A stretch of DNA of 16,319 bases. Source: Cochliopodium minus (lineage: Eukaryota > Discosea > Himatismenida > Cochliopodiidae). Made by a program: the position numbers and the translations under genes. The notes beneath the pieces were generated by a model. It did no database searches, was not told where the DNA came from, and saw only the letters and a list, made by a program, of their open reading frames with translations. The stretch covers positions 1,708-18,026 of the forward strand of contig JAMYWO010000558.1 in the NCBI GenBank assembly GCA_024220525.1, written 5' to 3'. This document shows positions 1 through 8,985 of the stretch, piece after piece. How positions within the stretch are numbered: the first letter of the stretch is position 1; each line of letters opens with the position of its first letter.

Positions 1-2865
1 TCTTTTTCATTTTTCAGCTGTGAAAGAGATTGAGAAGTTTCGTCAAATTTATTTTGTAAAGAGGAAATATTTTCTTCAAATTCCGACACCTTTTTTTTCA
101 AAATGGAAATCTCTTCTTCCTTTTCATTTTTGTTCTTTTCATTTTCTTGTTTTTCTTTTTCCAACAAACTTTCTAACTCTTTCATTTGTTTCATCATGTC
201 TTTATTCATCTCTTCTGTTTTACTTGCAGAGGAGGAACTTTCAAGAAATTGATTTTCAAGAGTAGAGATTCTCTGTTGAAGCCTTTCATTTTCCGAATGA
301 AAACTCTTTATTTTTTCGTTGTAAACAATCTCCTTTTCTTTCATTTCCTTTTCGTTGATTTCTTTCTCCTTCAAAAAATGTTTCTCTTTTTCTTGATATT
401 TCTTTTCTTTTTCTAACAATTCAAGTTTATGATCTTCAGAAAATTTGATCTCCTTTTGCAACAAAACTTCTTTGTCTTTCTCTAACTCCAAACTTTCTTT
501 TTTCAAATGTGTGATCTCCACATTCAAACTTTCAATTTTTTTATTCATTTCCATTTCATGTTTCAACTTTTCTTCTTCCTTTTTCTCGTTCTCTTTCTTA
601 ATCTCCTCTATCTTGTTTTCTTTTTCTCTAACAGAAATTTCTTTTTCCTTTTCAAGATTCTTGATGTTTTCGGTGAATTGTATCACCTTTTCTTCAAGTA
701 ATTTTACATTTTGTTCGATTTTTATGTTTTGACTTTTAATTGCAAAAATTTCTTTGTCTTTTTGTTCAACAATTTGAAATTTGCTTTTCTCCAATTCGAT
801 AATATCTCCCTCCAACTTTTTCACCATCAAAACCAAATCATTGTTCAATTTATTATTCGTTTCAAGCTTGTCAGAAGATTGAGAGTTTTGATTTTGAAGG
901 CTCGAAATATTTTTCAAAAGCAAATCGTTTTCATTTTTGACGTTTTTGATGTTTTGGTTGTACAAAATCTCATTTTCGGATAATTTCTTTTCCAAACTCT
1001 CCTTTACAAACTTTAATTCTTCAAATTTTAGTTTCTCCTTTTGAACATTCTCCCTTTCAACTTTCATTTCCTCTTTTAACTTTTCTTGTTTAACAATTTC
1101 TTCTCCCAAAACCAGCTTTTTCTCATTTTTGATCTCAACAATACTTTGTTCCAAAGTCTTGTTTTTCATCTCTAATTTTTCATATTTCTCTTTAAACTCA
1201 ACCTCCTTTTCTTTCAACGCTTTCTCCATTTCCAAATTCTCTTGTATCTTCTCCTCTATCTTTTGAATCATCTCAATCTCTTTCTTTTTGTTTTCATTCT
1301 CCTTTACTTCCTTCTCCGAGTCCCTCTCATCAATATGTTCCATCAATTTAGAAACCTGAGACCTCAAACCCATTATTGTCTCCTCACTTTTCAAAAGATC
1401 AGACTTGATTCCAAATATGATCTTATCTCTTTCAGATAAAACATTAATATTAAGAATTTTTTCATCAGAAAGTTCATTCTCAATATTCTTTATTTTCAAC
1501 ATTACTTCGTTGTTCAATTTCTCGGTCTCACCAATCACTCTGCTCTTTTCAATGAGTTCACCTTCCAAAATAGCCATTCTTTGATGTAACCTCTCGTTTT
1601 CATTTTTCAAATTGGAGATATTTTCATTGAACAAACTCTCCCTATCTCCAAAACTTTTAGTTCCCAACTCCAACTCTGTTTTGTAATTCTCCAACTCCAT
1701 TTCCAAATTTATAATTTCAGACTTTAAGCTCTGTTCCCTTTCGTTGAACTCTTTCTCAGAAAAAAGTAGCTTCTCCTTTATTCTTTGTAACTCCTCTTCT
1801 AAAGTCTCTTTGCTTCTTTCTTTCTCGAGCTTCTCTTTGTGAATCCTTTCTTTCTCCATCCTTTCTCTTTCCAACTCTTTCTCTATCCTTTCCTTTTCAA
1901 GCTTCTCTCTTTCAAGCTTTTCTTTCTCAGAAATTGATTTGTTGTTCTTTTCCATTTCTATCCTTTCTTTCTCTATCCTCAATCTCTCGTTTTCATCTTT
2001 GAGATTATCTAATTTTTGTCTCCCTTTCTCCTTTTCCATTTTCTCCCTTTCTAATTTTTCTTTCTCGAGTTTCTCTTTCTCCAATCTCTCTTTTTGACTC
2101 ATCTCCAGATCAAAGTGTGCTTTGACAAGCTTGATACCAGGAAAAGGAACAGAAATCACCTCATCTTTCTTTTTGTATAAATTACTCGACGATAAATCCT
2201 AAATATAATTGTTAATTTTTGTAAAAAAAATTTATAAAAAAAAGAATTACCTCGCTTGTTTCATCATCAGAATTGAAATCTTCTGAATCATCACCTTCTA
2301 TCTTCGATGATGTTGAAGACCTACTCACTTTCGAAGATGTTTTGGAAGTTCTTGATAGAGAAATTTTGCCGGGTTTCCATTTAGCAAAGATATTTAAAGA
2401 AAGAATAATCGTGTTATCTTTTAGAGGTATGGGAATTAATTTCTCACTATTTTCATTGAATTTCTTGAATTCTGCAAGATCTATCTTTAACTTTGTTATC
2501 TTTTGTTTATCTTTTCCCTATATCAAGATAATGATCCATTTATTTGAATGTTATTTGCATGTAGAATTGATATATTAGGAATTTTATGAAATTTTTATTT
2601 TTACAGCGATTATTGATAATTTGAATATTTTCTCTGAATAAGTGTCAGTATTTCCTTTTTGGAATACAGTTGATTCAAATTTTATTTCTTGATTCATATT
2701 CACTCTCCCATTCTTAGACTTTGATTTTGAAGATTCTCCTTTTATCTTTCTTCCTCTTTCGAATTTTATGTATATTTCAGAATTCTCAAGATCATTGGGT
2801 ATATCTTTGATATAATTAAATTTAATATTGAAATCTACTTTGATCTTTCCCTTATTCTGCTTCAT
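1..2865 (-). CDS. NT-C2 domain + long coiled-coil protein (3' end outside window)
   Basis: Reconstructed from three exons on the minus strand: 2865-2605, 2517-2251 and 2198-1 (open to the window edge), joined in phase 0 across introns 2604-2518 (87 nt) and 2250-2199 (52 nt). At least 908 codons. Residues about 6-138 look like an NT-C2 domain, the membrane-type C2 found at the N terminus of EEIG1/EHBP1 relatives: an opening KIKVDFNIKF strand, NGRVNMNQEIKFES in the middle, FKLSIIA|GKDKQKITKLKIDLAEF across the first splice, and IILSLNIF at the end. A Ser-rich, acidic linker (about 139-190) follows. From about residue 205 to the edge the protein is almost pure K/E/L/Q/N heptad-like coiled coil, with KEKLEKEK-type runs. 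Seen: domain order and continuity. Known: NT-C2 proteins with coiled coils link membranes to cytoskeleton or trafficking. Inferred: a similar tether or scaffold role. Shares a 237-bp divergent promoter region with the TFIIA gene. Confidence 0.82.
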
Positions 2866-3102
2866 CTTTTTTTTTTAATTAGAATTCTAAACCAAATAAT
2901 ACTCAAAAATATGAACAATAAAATTAATTTTGGATTTCAAAATTGTATCAATTGGACCAAATTATATGCAAATACTATAATATGCATAAATATATTGAGC
3001 AATTAAACTATGATAAAATAAAAAAAATGGATATGAATAAAAATCAAAAAAAAAAAATCAAAAGATAGACAACAAAATATTATATATTTTTGAATATTTA
3101 GC
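2866..3102. promoter_or_regulatory. Divergent intergenic region between NT-C2/coiled-coil gene and TFIIA gamma
   Basis: This 237-bp gap separates two start codons that point away from each other, so it must hold both promoters. It is extremely AT-rich with an A-run near 3047-3060. I see no recognisable initiator or TATA box that stands out from the general AT background. Confidence 0.5.
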
Positions 3103-3676
3103 ATGCAAGCACCTCAGAAAAAGACATACAAAAATTATAGAGAAACTACCATTGGAAAATGTTTAGTGGAAACTGTGGATGATTATATAGAAAGAGATAT
3201 TCTTCCAAAAACTGAAGCATTGAGAATTATATTGGTATTTGATGAAGTAATAGCAGATATGTTAACAAATTCAAATTTGGTTCAGAAAAAGGGAAAATTA
3301 AAAGGTAAAAAAAAATTTATAACATTCAATTACTTAACAATCCATATATTGTTATATTCTAATAAATTACCCAAATAAAAACTTCTATTATAATAATGAT
3401 AAATATTAATTCTTTGAATATATATCCTCAAAATACTTTATTATACTATATCACTTGTATTTCTATTATTCATTTTTATATTTTTGTATTATAGGCGAAA
3501 TACACTCTTACAATGGAGATGATGGGAATTATAATTTTACATTACAAAATGTAACACTCAATTTGGATGAGGATATCCAAAAGAAACTCGATTATTTGAA
3601 TTTATATTGCCAAGAAAAAGAAGCAAAAGCAAGAAAGAAAAAAGGATCAAAAAATGATAAAGAAAAAGAAAAATAA
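3103..3676 (+). CDS. TOA2/GTF2A2-like: Transcription initiation factor IIA gamma (small) subunit
   Basis: Two exons, 3103-3304 and 3495-3676, with a phase-1 intron 3305-3494 (GTAAAAA ... TATAG), giving 127 residues. The usual family length is about 105-125. Residues 9-55 give the N-terminal helical domain: YRETTIGKCL followed by ETVDDYI, then ALRIILVFDEVIADML, matching the YRxTTLGxxLxETLDELI ... VLLQFDKAI pattern of TFIIA gamma. The splice restores LKG|EIHSYN and NYNFTLQNVTLNL (66-91), corresponding to the beta-barrel part (FRGSLNTY ... VWTFVLNDVEF). LDYLNLYC then stands where VDKVKIVACD normally sits. A basic, Lys/Glu-rich tail of about 20 residues ends the protein. Known role: with the large subunit it stabilises TBP on promoter DNA in the nucleus. 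It faces the CDGSH gene tail to tail, 82 bp apart. The 5' part is diagnostic; the 3' part is divergent. Confidence 0.88.
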
Positions 3677-3758
3677 AGGATTTTTTTTGTTTTATAAGAT
3701 TTTTGAAAACTTCAACTTTACATTATAATTTGATTTTAATGTTATTGACCACCTTTTT

Positions 3759-4318
3759 TTAATTTTTAACTATATCTTCTATATCTTTACAATGGCAAGG
3801 AGAATGGTTTGGATTTTCTGGAAGATTTTTATGAGTGCCATCACAATAAGGAGGCTAATAAAATTGAAAAGAAAAAGTTTTAATTTTTATTTGTCAAATA
3901 TACCATTTTATATTTATATATTTACCTTTTTGGTATATTTGCATCCACAAATCCATCCTGTTTGTGATACTGGTTTGAATGCCAATGGTTTTATTCCTGT
4001 TTCTTTGTGGCTTCCTTTATAAATGAATTGATGTAAGATATGTTTATAATTGAAGGTGAAATAGAATTTACCATCGCAAAAAGGTTGTTTTCTTCAAGAT
4101 ATAAAATTTAATTTAGGTGATTTTATAGGTGAATTCATAATATTATATAAAAATTATATGGTTGTTGAAACAACAATTTACGCTGATAAACCACATCTGC
4201 ACCAATAGTATGTTTTGTTTGGATCTAAATCTTTCACTTCATAAGGAAATCTTTGTGATATCTTTGGAATTTCGACGGAAAGAGTGCAAGTATTGCAATT
4301 GTTATCTTTATCTGTCAT
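3759..4318 (-). CDS. CISD3-like: Double-CDGSH iron-sulfur domain protein (CISD3/MiNT-like)
   Basis: Four small exons on the minus strand: 4318-4182, 4091-4072 (a 20-nt micro-exon), 4014-3926 and 3854-3759. Introns are 90, 57 and 71 nt, with phases 2, 1 and 0. The product has 113 residues. Two complete CDGSH modules are visible: YYWCRCG (C40, C42) with CDGSHK (C51, H55), and GWICGCKY (C75, C77) with CDGTHK (C86, H90). Each 3Cys-1His set binds a [2Fe-2S] cluster in known CISD proteins. The double arrangement and small size match the mitochondrial-matrix CISD3/MiNT class rather than the membrane-anchored single-domain mitoNEETs. I see no transmembrane segment and no clear targeting peptide. Two extra cysteine pairs, C8/C11 and C102/C104, flank the domains. 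Cluster transfer or iron/redox handling is the family role; the compartment here is unknown. The gene lies 156 bp downstream of the HTTM gene on the same strand. Confidence 0.9.
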
Positions 4319-4474
4319 TTTATTGTTCAAAGAAGGTTTTTTTTTTTTTTTATTTTCGAAATATGCTCGAGAAATTCTTTTCTTTTCTTTGTTGAGATGA
4401 ATGTTGTAAATTCTTTTTGAGTAAATAAGAAATTTGCATAAAAAGTACTTTTAAATAATTTGTTTTATTTATTT

Positions 4475-6767
4475 TTAACATTTATATTTCATGGACAAAG
4501 AATTACACAACCTGGGAGTATAATCACGCACATACCTCAACTCCAACTCACAAACGACAACATCATGATAACCACAAAAACGGTTCTTCTGAGCCTCAAC
4601 AAGTCCTCTGATTTTTTTTATCAAGTCGCACACCTTCTTTTTATTTTTTTGTGAATCTTGAAACCTAAGAATGCCAGTATGCGCCTTTACATTTGAAGGA
4701 TCTTTTTTTAAATGAAAAAAAATTCAAAATTTAAATTAATAAAAAATAAATCTAAAAATAAAACAAGTAAAAATAAAAAAATCAAAATTAAAAAAAAACA
4801 TTAAATAATAAAAAAAAAATTTTCTTAAAATAAAAAGAAAATAACCAAGGTGGGAGATGATGTGGTTGTTGTATCGTTTGGCGGCGGTGATGTTTCCTTT
4901 GATCTCATAAAAAAAGGCTAGATCGCTCATTCCCCAGACGTAGTTTTCGTCATATGATAACATTTTGTGATATTCTGATATGCTTTCATCCAGTTTCCTA
5001 TTTTAAAATTTATTATATTTATTTATTTATTTTTCAAATTTTTTTTTGCAAATTATTTTTATTTTTTAAAATTTTTTTGAAATTATTTATTTTTATTTAT
5101 AATTTTGAATGATTTTTTTTTTTGAATTTTTTTTTTACATTCTTCGTATGAAATCCTGTCCCCTTTCATAATGAAAGTTTCTCATAGTATTGGTATTCCT
5201 ATGCATCAAAAACAAAATCAAAACAGTGAAGACCAACGCCGAAACACACTTCCTCCTATAAGCATTCGACTTTTTCACATACAGAACAGAAGAAAAAGAA
5301 ACAGCAACAAAAATGACCGTTATGTAAATTGAACTCAAAAAATGTTTCAATAAAAAAATTTCTAAGAAAAAAAAACACAAAAAAAAATATCCGCCTATCA
5401 AAAAAATTAAATGAAAAAAAAAATTATTTTTTTCTTTTTCAACATTATTTTCTTCTTTTTGTTTTTTGTGTTTGGGGAAGAAAAGATCTCCTTCGAAGAT
5501 ATCGGAAATTTTTCGAAAGAGTGGTTGGAGGAGGCGGGTGAGAAAATTGGGGAGCATGAGAAGACACAATGCGAACAAAAAATAAGAAAACAGACCTATT
5601 TGAAGCCCACTAAAAATAATTTTATTTTTTATTGTTTTTTTATTGTTTTGAAGTAGACTTTTTTTTAGAGTTCTTGTTAAATTTATTATTTTTTCTTCAT
5701 TAATTTTTTATTTTTTATTTGTTTTCAAAATTTTTGACTTCCAAAATTTACTTATAAATAATATTTAATAGAATTTTTTTTATTTATGATTTTCAAATTT
5801 TTTACCTTAATTCAAATACAAGATGCAAACAAATTCCAGTTAAAAAAGAAACAGTCTTGAAAACTTGGTTCTTAGTTTGATATCCAACAACCAAAATAAT
5901 CTCCGCTAAAATAGTTGACAACGTAGAAAAAGTCCAAAAAAAATCTCCGCTAATGAAATTTGATTTGCTCAAAGTGTTTTCAACGTGGGATCTGAACTTG
6001 GGAGACACTATATTCTTTAGGTGTCCTCCGAACATCCATTGAGTGTCTAGTTTTGCTACTATGGTCCAGACATATACTATAGAAAGTTTTACCAAAATTA
6101 ATTTTATGTGCCACGTTGATGCTTCATTTGAATTATCCTTTTTTTTTTTTCAAGAAATATATAAATTTAATTATTTATATATTTTCATAAATCAAAGATG
6201 GATTGGATTGATTTTTATTTTGAGATATGGAATAGATTTCTTTGTATGATATTTCCTCTTTTATCATGGAATATTCAACTCATAATTTTATCTTTGTCAA
6301 ATATAAATTTTTTTTTTTACTCGTTTGGATTTCTTGATCTGGTTGATATCTATCATATTCATCAACAAGAGTACATAGAAAAGCAGATAATGATGCTGAT
6401 AATTATCAAGTTGAGATATGAAATAGCAATATCCAAAGATGATAGTGATGATTGATCTATCCAACAGAGTATCTACATTGAATAGGCATTTGATGGATAA
6501 GATTGTTTGAATGATTCTCAATGTGAGCATAATCTCTGTGGTGGGAAACATTATATGCTGCAGTAACTTGATATGTGGCACATTGAAACCATCCAACCCA
6601 TATTTGGCAGTGGATGTCATTGATTGAAAGCTTTGATAAATCATGAGGCCATAGAACACAATTCTGAAGAATCTCAGGAGGGATAGATCCATCTTATGCT
6701 CCCAGAAGGAATCCCATCCGTTTGATGATGGGATATCTTTTGTATTTTTGGGATTAATCTTCTTCAT
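4475..6767 (-). CDS. HTTM / vitamin-K-dependent gamma-carboxylase-like membrane protein with TPR-like C terminus
   Basis: Five exons on the minus strand: 6767-6321, 6137-5806, 5609-5139, 4997-4846, 4701-4475. Introns are 183, 196, 141 and 144 nt, phases 0, 2, 2, 1; all joins stay in frame, giving 542 residues. The N-terminal two thirds match the HTTM region of gamma-carboxylases: WDSFWEHKMDLSLLRFFRI, YGLDGFNVP, DNYQHHYLLFY (H125 aligns with human GGCX His160), then IVAKLDTQWMFGG (K178 aligns with catalytic Lys218 in KKLDADW), and the spliced LSGLQIGLFSYF matching the LFSIGMFSY motif. Several hydrophobic spans indicate a polytopic membrane protein, probably ER. The lumenal beta-rich part of GGCX is missing. 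Instead, residues about 417-483 look like TPR helices (ESISEYHKM, YEIKGNITAAKRYNNHI, LDPSNVKAHTGIL). Carboxylation or another HTTM reaction is possible; the substrate is unknown. Exon 2's acceptor (A-run before AG) is the least certain join. Confidence 0.78.
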
Positions 6768-7219
6768 CAAAGAAATTCCTTTTTTTTTTAATTTTTTTTA
6801 AAAAATTTTTGACATGTTTTTGAACAATTTAGATATTAAGAAAAAGCATCCATTTTCAATAAAAGCAGATTCTCTACTTTACATTTTTTACATTTTTCAA
6901 ATTCTCTTATTCAGAAATTTTTATTTAATTCCGTTATAAAAAATTAGCATTCAACAATACAGTTTTTCGCCAGTTTTTCGAGATTCAAAGGTAAAAATTA
7001 AGTTATTGCTCATTTTAATTTTAAAAAATCACATTTTAAAAATTCTGAAAAATTTGTGAATGCTCATGATTCCCAGAATAACATCTTAAGAAAACTAATT
7101 CTAATTTATCTCAACAAAATAAATATAATATATATTTTGTTGAAATTCCTTGTGAAAAATAGAAATTTAAAAGAAAATTAAATTTTATTTGAAAGTATTT
7201 TGGATATATCAGAATTAGA
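6768..7219. other. Intergenic region between HTTM gene and first EF-hand gene
   Basis: This 452-bp stretch has no supportable gene. The part from about 6890 to 7130 is the downstream flank of the first EF-hand gene. It resembles 7890-8190 behind the second copy (see the repeat entries). The part next to the HTTM start codon is T-rich and holds that gene's promoter, with no recognisable motif. A short direct repeat of AGTTTTTCG occurs near 6961-6980. Confidence 0.5.
6890..7130 (-). repeat. Duplicated 3' flank, copy A
   Basis: Part of the tandem duplication that produced the two EF-hand genes. Blocks shared with copy B are CATTTTTCA-ATTCTCTT (from 6891), TTTTTATTTAATTCCGT (about 6918-6934), a 30-nt block at 7053-7082 containing TGCTCATGATTCCCAGAA, and a TCTCAACAA block (from about 7110). 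Between the blocks the copies have drifted and differ in length. Confidence 0.75.
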
Positions 7220-7579
7220 TTAAAAATCAACTTTAAGAGGTTTCTTTTCATGATGCTCTTTTAAAAAACTTTGAAATTCCTCAAAAGTAACATTCCCATC
7301 TTTGTTTTGATCTGCTTTGGAGAACATATCTTCAACAAATTCATTCACATCAAGCATTGAAATCATCATGTTTCCTGCACAGCTACCCAAAAATCCCATC
7401 TGTTTCTTCAAATCTTGTTTCATTTCTTTTGTGTCGATTTCGAATACATCTTTACCAAATTGAGTCCATTCTTCTTTTGAAAGACCTCCTGATTTGTCTT
7501 TGTCATAATGTCCAAAAACTTTTCTTGCCTTTTTTTCATTTTTTGGATCATTTAATGCTGAAGCTAATTGATTTCCCAT
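7220..7579 (-). CDS. EF-hand calcium-binding protein, copy A, probably N-myristoylated
   Basis: Single exon, 119 residues, starting MGNQLASAL. Gly2 with a small residue at position 6 fits the N-myristoylation pattern. The first EF-hand loop is D26-K-D-K-S-G-G-L-S-K-E-E37 after a KKARKVFGHY helix. The second is D90-Q-N-K-D-G-N-V-T-F-E-E101 followed by FQSFLKEHH. Acidic ligands at loop positions 1, 3 and 12 are intact, apart from the usual N at position 3 of loop 2, so both should bind calcium. The loops are 64 residues apart, more than the usual 36 or so; the intervening stretch holds KQMGFLGSCAGNMMISML, a hydrophobic segment. Copy B, 757 bp upstream in the sense direction, is identical over the first 35 residues and in 96 of the first 115 by my count. 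Inferred role: a membrane-associated calcium sensor. No known subfamily was recognised. Confidence 0.93.
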   Translation of the reverse strand: MGNQLASALNDPKNEKKARKVFGHYDKDKSGGLSKEEWTQFGKDVFEIDTKEMKQDLKKQMGFLGSCAGNMMISMLDVNEFVEDMFSKADQNKDGNVTFEEFQSFLKEHHEKKPLKVDF

Positions 7580-8336
7580 TGTTCTTGATTTTCAAAATTG
7601 GAAGTTTTTATACTTTGGTTTTTTTTTTTTTTATTTTTTTGAAGAAAAATATATTTTATTTTATAAATTTTATATTTTATTTTTTAATAATTTTTTATTT
7701 TAAATTTATGATAATATTAACCTAAATTAATTTAAAATCCTTTGAAGTTAAAAAAAGAAACTTATTTTCAAAGATTATTGTTTGAAATTTTTTATATTTT
7801 TATTTATATAAAATTTATATTATATTATCCATTTGATCCTTTTAATGATTCTAACAATTTCCAACTTTTGCTAAGTAACAAAAATCTTTTCATTTTTCAT
7901 ATTCTCTTTATTTTAAGAATTTTTTATTTAATTCCGTACACAAAACATTTTATTTGTAAATTCATTTATAAATTAAGTTTTTTGTATGTCACTAGTAATA
8001 AATATATTGGTATCAAATTTACCTTCAGATGATTATTTCAAAAGAAGTTTTTTTAAATGGTGTTTACAATAATCTTTTAAATTCAAAATTCTTTTTGATT
8101 ATTTTGTGGATGCTCATCATTCCCAGAATAACTAATCTAAGGAAAGTTAAAATTTATTTTTTCTCAACAATTGAATATAAAAATAATTTTGGTTCATATC
8201 AATCATTTTCAAAAATAAAGATAGCATTCAAAGCAGAAAATGACTAATCAATAGGAAAAGATGGATATCAATCCAATTTTTTTTAAAAAACAAACAGAAA
8301 TTTTATTGAAAATTAGATTTATTTCAAAAATTAGAT
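7580..8336. other. Intergenic region between the two EF-hand genes
   Basis: This 757-bp AT-rich stretch holds the promoter side of copy A (T-run at about 7621-7637 on the plus strand, A-rich in the sense of the gene) and the downstream flank of copy B (about 7890-8336). Open frames on the plus strand here are poor in G+C and have no recognisable domains, so I call no gene. Its main content is the second copy of the duplicated flank, listed separately. Confidence 0.6.
7890..8190 (-). repeat. Duplicated 3' flank, copy B
   Basis: Counterpart of the copy A flank. Matching blocks lie at about 7891-7908, 7920-7937, 8103-8132 (28 of 30 bases identical to 7053-7082) and from about 8161. The offset between blocks varies from about 1000 to 1050 nt, and is 1123 nt at the start codons, showing many small indels since the duplication. 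Confidence 0.75.
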
Positions 8337-8702
8337 TTAAAATGTATTATTTGCACTAAGTGGTTTCTTGTCGTGGTGTTCCTCTAAAAACTTTTGAAAT
8401 TCCTCAAAAGTAACATTTCCATCATTGTTTTTATCAGCTTTAATGAACATATCGTCAACAAAATCATTCACATCAATCAAAGAAAGCATCATATTTCCTG
8501 CAAAGCCACCCAAGAATCCCAACTGCTTTTTCATTTCTTGTTTCATTTCTTTTGAATCGATTTCGAAAACATCTTTACCGAATTGAATCCATTCTTGTTT
8601 TGAAAGACCTCCTGATTTGTCTTTGTCATAATGCCCAAAAACTTTTCTTGCCTTTTTTTCATTTTTTGGATCATTTAATGCTGAAGCTAATTGATTTCCC
8701 AT
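8337..8702 (-). CDS. EF-hand calcium-binding protein, copy B, probably N-myristoylated
   Basis: Single exon, 121 residues, the tandem paralogue of the gene at 7220-7579. The N terminus MGNQLASAL again fits N-myristoylation. Loop 1 (residues 26-37) ends K-Q-E instead of K-E-E but keeps the position-12 Glu; loop 2 is D90-K-N-N-D-G-N-V-T-F-E-E101. Both loops look functional. Differences are mostly conservative (I/L/M, D/E) and cluster between the loops, where FLGGFAGNMMLSLIDVNDFVDDM replaces the copy A version, and in the last six residues, which are unrelated (SANNTF against KVDF). This pattern looks like purifying selection on both copies rather than decay. An AT-rich 283-bp region with a 20-nt T-run on the plus strand separates its start from the F-box gene's stop. 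Confidence 0.93.
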   Translation of the reverse strand: MGNQLASALNDPKNEKKARKVFGHYDKDKSGGLSKQEWIQFGKDVFEIDSKEMKQEMKKQLGFLGGFAGNMMLSLIDVNDFVDDMFIKADKNNDGNVTFEEFQKFLEEHHDKKPLSANNTF

Positions 8703-8985
8703 TGTTTTTTTTGAAAAAGTTAAAAGTTTATTTTATTTGTTTTTTTTTTTTTTTTTGAATAAAAATTCTTTCAAAATTAAATTATTATTTTATTTTAACA
8801 TGAAAATTCAAAATCAAAAATTATAATAATTTGAGCTACAATTTTAGAAAATAATTACAATAAAATCAAATTGAAACAATTGTGATACTTGTTTTTCTTA
8901 ATATAATTTTTAATTATGTTTCAGTGAAAAAAAAAAACTCAAATTCTTTTAAAGTAAAGTAACAAAGACATTTTTTATTTTTGAA

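Noticed and set aside
20-1439. Several plus-strand open frames rich in Phe, Ser and Leu
   Set aside because: They are antisense readings of the K/E-rich coiled-coil exon, which is continuously open on the minus strand.
3792-4022. Plus-strand open frame of 76 codons
   Set aside because: It lies antisense over exons and introns of the CDGSH gene, whose motifs are unambiguous.
4512-4540. GTATGT ... CCCAG within the last exon of the HTTM gene, as a possible 24-nt intron
   Set aside because: It is far shorter than any other intron here, is in frame with no stop, and the downstream reading stays open either way.
7357-7725. Plus-strand open frame of 122 codons opposite EF-hand copy A
   Set aside because: It is the antisense shadow of the EF-hand gene followed by poly-T translating to Phe/Ile/Leu.
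8029-8247. Plus-strand open frame of 72 codons between the EF-hand genes
   Set aside because: It overlaps the duplicated flank, has no counterpart frame in the other copy, and reads as low-complexity hydrophobic and basic sequence.
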